Shown here one piece after another: positions 62,529 to 64,000 of a DNA stretch of 64,000 bases. The stretch is from CAIWHR01 sp963708855 (GTDB lineage: Bacteria > Pseudomonadota > Gammaproteobacteria > Burkholderiales > Casimicrobiaceae). Location of the stretch: contig CAVPUM010000002.1 in the NCBI GenBank assembly GCA_963708855.1, positions 30,619 to 94,618 of the forward strand, read 5' to 3'. The notes beneath the pieces were generated by a model. It was not told the origin of the DNA, searched no databases, and was given only the letters and a program-made list of their open reading frames with translations. Positions within the stretch are counted from its first letter, which is position 1. The number at the start of each line of letters is the position of its first letter. The position numbers and the translations under genes are program-made.

Positions 62529-63988
62529 CAGCGGATCCGGAAGAGCGCCGCGCCGCCGCGCTCGCTCAGGAGCAGCTCCGCCGGGACGGGCTCTCCACTG
62601 TCCCAGCGCAAACGCTGCGCGCCGGGATCGAACTGCACGCCGCGCCGCTGGTAGACGACCAAATAGTCGCCTGTCCGCAACCGCGAGCTCGGGGGGATCG
62701 CGTTCCGGTACGGCTCGAAATGGACATTGTGCGGATAGAGGTGATACGCGCCGCGGCTGCGCAAGTAGTGGGCGTCGGCAACCATGAAGACCCGCGCCGG
62801 CTCCGAAGGGAGCTTCTCGCGCACCTTCTCGATGAAGGCGAACAGCGCGCCGTCCTCGGCGGCGAGGTGTCGCGCGCGGAAATCCTGCCCGGCGTATCGG
62901 TGCGCGGTTGCCTGCGCCTGCCGCGCGAGATCCCAGACCCACCGCGCATCCTGCAGAAGCCACGCGGCGACGAACAGCATCGCCAGCACGGCAGGCAGGG
63001 CCACGGTGCGCATGCGCCGCCACGCAAGACCGAACCAGGCGAGTGCGGCAAGGGCCACCGCCGCCGCGAGCAGCACCGGCAACGGGAGGTCCTGCACGTC
63101 GGCGCCTCCGGTGATGCCGTTGATCGAAGTCCCGGTGAATCCCTCGAGCGCGAGCCATTCGCGAAGGCGATCGCCCGCGATCTCGACGGCGCCCATCGGC
63201 TTCGCCACGACGCCGCGGATGCGCACCGGTTGCGGCAGCGGGCCGCGGATCGTCAGCGCGAGGCCGGTGACCCGCCCGACCCAGTCCGGATTCGACGCGA
63301 GCGCTGCGGGAAGGAGCCGCCCCGATGCTACGGTGATCGGTGTCGAATTGAGTTTCGCGGGAGCGTAATCGTTGCGCCAGACCAGCCACGCCGTCGTTTG
63401 ATCGGGAACCCCGAGCGCGCTCCACGCGATCGCCCGATAGTCGCTCGACCGAAAGTCGGTGTCGACGGTGACCAGCGTGGTGCCGGTCGGGTCGGCCGCG
63501 GCCACGACGAGATCGCCATGATCGAGCCCTCCGGTGCCGCGCGCGAGCGTGAGCCGGTCGGCGGTCCAGCCCTTGGGGGACGCCGTCGGAAACCACGTGC
63601 CCGGCACCGCCGCGACGAGGTAGCCCAGCAGGCAGAGGGCAAGCGCCACGGCGAGGAAAACGAGCGCTTCGCAGTACGGGTTGCCCCGTCGGGATTGACT
63701 CGTGCGCAGGGATCGGCGCAGCGTTCGTCGGTGGGCGTTGCGGCTCGTCGGTAGGTGCCACAGCGTGCGCGCAAGATTCCGCGGGTCCGAACCGCAACGA
63801 CCCGAGGCCGATGCAGCAGAAACGTCATTGTAGCCGCAGCGAGAGTCGGGTAGCGCCGCGCCGAGTGTCCGGATCGAAGTGCCACCAACGTTACATGATC
63901 CGCGCACGGGTACCGTTTCCTCGGGCACCACCGTAGCCAGGTCCCGCATGGCCGCGCGATCGCACAAGAACTGTTGACCTGGTTCCAT
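62528..63988 (-). CDS. Membrane protein of unknown function in the glycan region
   Basis: An open frame of 486 residues; the first 110 are Arg-rich and not helpful, so the real start is likely further in. The first helix is EALVFLAVALALCLLGYLVAAVPG, two more lie near residues 300-345 (VLLAAAVALAALAWFGLAW, VALPAVLAMLFVAAWLLQD). Between them is a soluble domain (TGTTLVTVDTDFRSSDYRAIAWSALGVPDQTTAWLVWRNDYAP, WVGRVTGLALTIRG). The C-terminal half (EPARVFMVADAHYLRSRGAYHLYPHNVHFEPY) is also soluble. It is expressed ahead of the GT39-like gene with overlapping stop and start. No motif lets me assign a function. Confidence 0.6.
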   Translation of the reverse strand: MEPGQQFLCDRAAMRDLATVVPEETVPVRGSCNVGGTSIRTLGAALPDSRCGYNDVSAASASGRCGSDPRNLARTLWHLPTSRNAHRRTLRRSLRTSQSRRGNPYCEALVFLAVALALCLLGYLVAAVPGTWFPTASPKGWTADRLTLARGTGGLDHGDLVVAAADPTGTTLVTVDTDFRSSDYRAIAWSALGVPDQTTAWLVWRNDYAPAKLNSTPITVASGRLLPAALASNPDWVGRVTGLALTIRGPLPQPVRIRGVVAKPMGAVEIAGDRLREWLALEGFTGTSINGITGGADVQDLPLPVLLAAAVALAALAWFGLAWRRMRTVALPAVLAMLFVAAWLLQDARWVWDLARQAQATAHRYAGQDFRARHLAAEDGALFAFIEKVREKLPSEPARVFMVADAHYLRSRGAYHLYPHNVHFEPYRNAIPPSSRLRTGDYLVVYQRRGVQFDPGAQRLRWDSGEPVPAELLLSERGGAALFRIR

Positions 63989-64000
63989 TTCGATGTATAA

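Noticed and set aside
1..64000. CRISPR arrays, insertion sequences, prophage, tRNA or rRNA genes
   Set aside because: I looked for repeated spacers, transposase motifs, terminal inverted repeats and tRNA-like cloverleaf ends and saw none I could support by eye; a covariance-model search would settle small RNAs.

Overview
The window is about 68-70% GC and reads as one chromosomal segment of a betaproteobacterium. The evidence is conserved gene orders and lineage-typical genes rather than any species marker: argB-slmA, rhodanese-grxC-secB-gpsA-trmL-comF, bioB-bioF-bioH-bioC-bioD, rubredoxin/thiD-thiE-hemL, and a ctaC-ctaD-ctaG-ctaE-surF1-ctaB-sco oxidase operon. I saw no rRNA, tRNA, CRISPR array, insertion sequence or phage gene. 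Many genes are broken by single-base frameshifts that leave family-typical sequence on both sides. These look more like read or assembly errors than gene decay, so I annotate the full-length reading and note where the frame changes.

Left part (1-16.7 kb): the 3' end of a CapD/WbpM-like nucleotide-sugar enzyme, a convergent glycosyltransferase plus DUF4254 pair, then housekeeping genes (argB, slmA, a MoeB/ThiF-type E1-like enzyme, a C-terminal processing protease, gpmI, rhodanese, grxC, secB, an SH3-like envelope protein, gpsA, trmL, comF). The biotin genes bioB, bioF, bioH and bioC follow in tight order.

Middle part (16.9-31.5 kb): two neighbouring haem-copper oxidase clusters. The first (16.96-22.7 kb) encodes a subunit II with two cytochrome c domains, subunit I, two different subunit III genes and a subunit IV. 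It lies between bioC and bioD, so it splits the biotin genes. The second (23.8-31.5 kb) is a standard aa3-type operon with its own assembly genes but no ctaA (haem A synthase). Then come gloA, rubredoxin, thiD, thiE and hemL.

Right part (35.4-64 kb): a type II secretion cluster (gspE-F-G-H-I-J-K-L-M, a GspC-like gene, gspD with a lipobox), a lipoprotein, two exported proteins with their own promoters and terminators that may be secretion substrates, and a PpiC-type peptidyl-prolyl isomerase. After that is a surface-glycan region: a Wzm/Wzt ABC exporter, a family-4 glycosyltransferase, a 1,122-residue TPR protein with an O-GlcNAc-transferase-like domain, and a converging set with a DUF5672/SEC-C/TPR protein and two polytopic membrane proteins. 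Export, glycosylation and secretion of surface molecules is therefore the main theme of the right half, with respiration and cofactor synthesis (biotin, thiamine, haem) in the middle.
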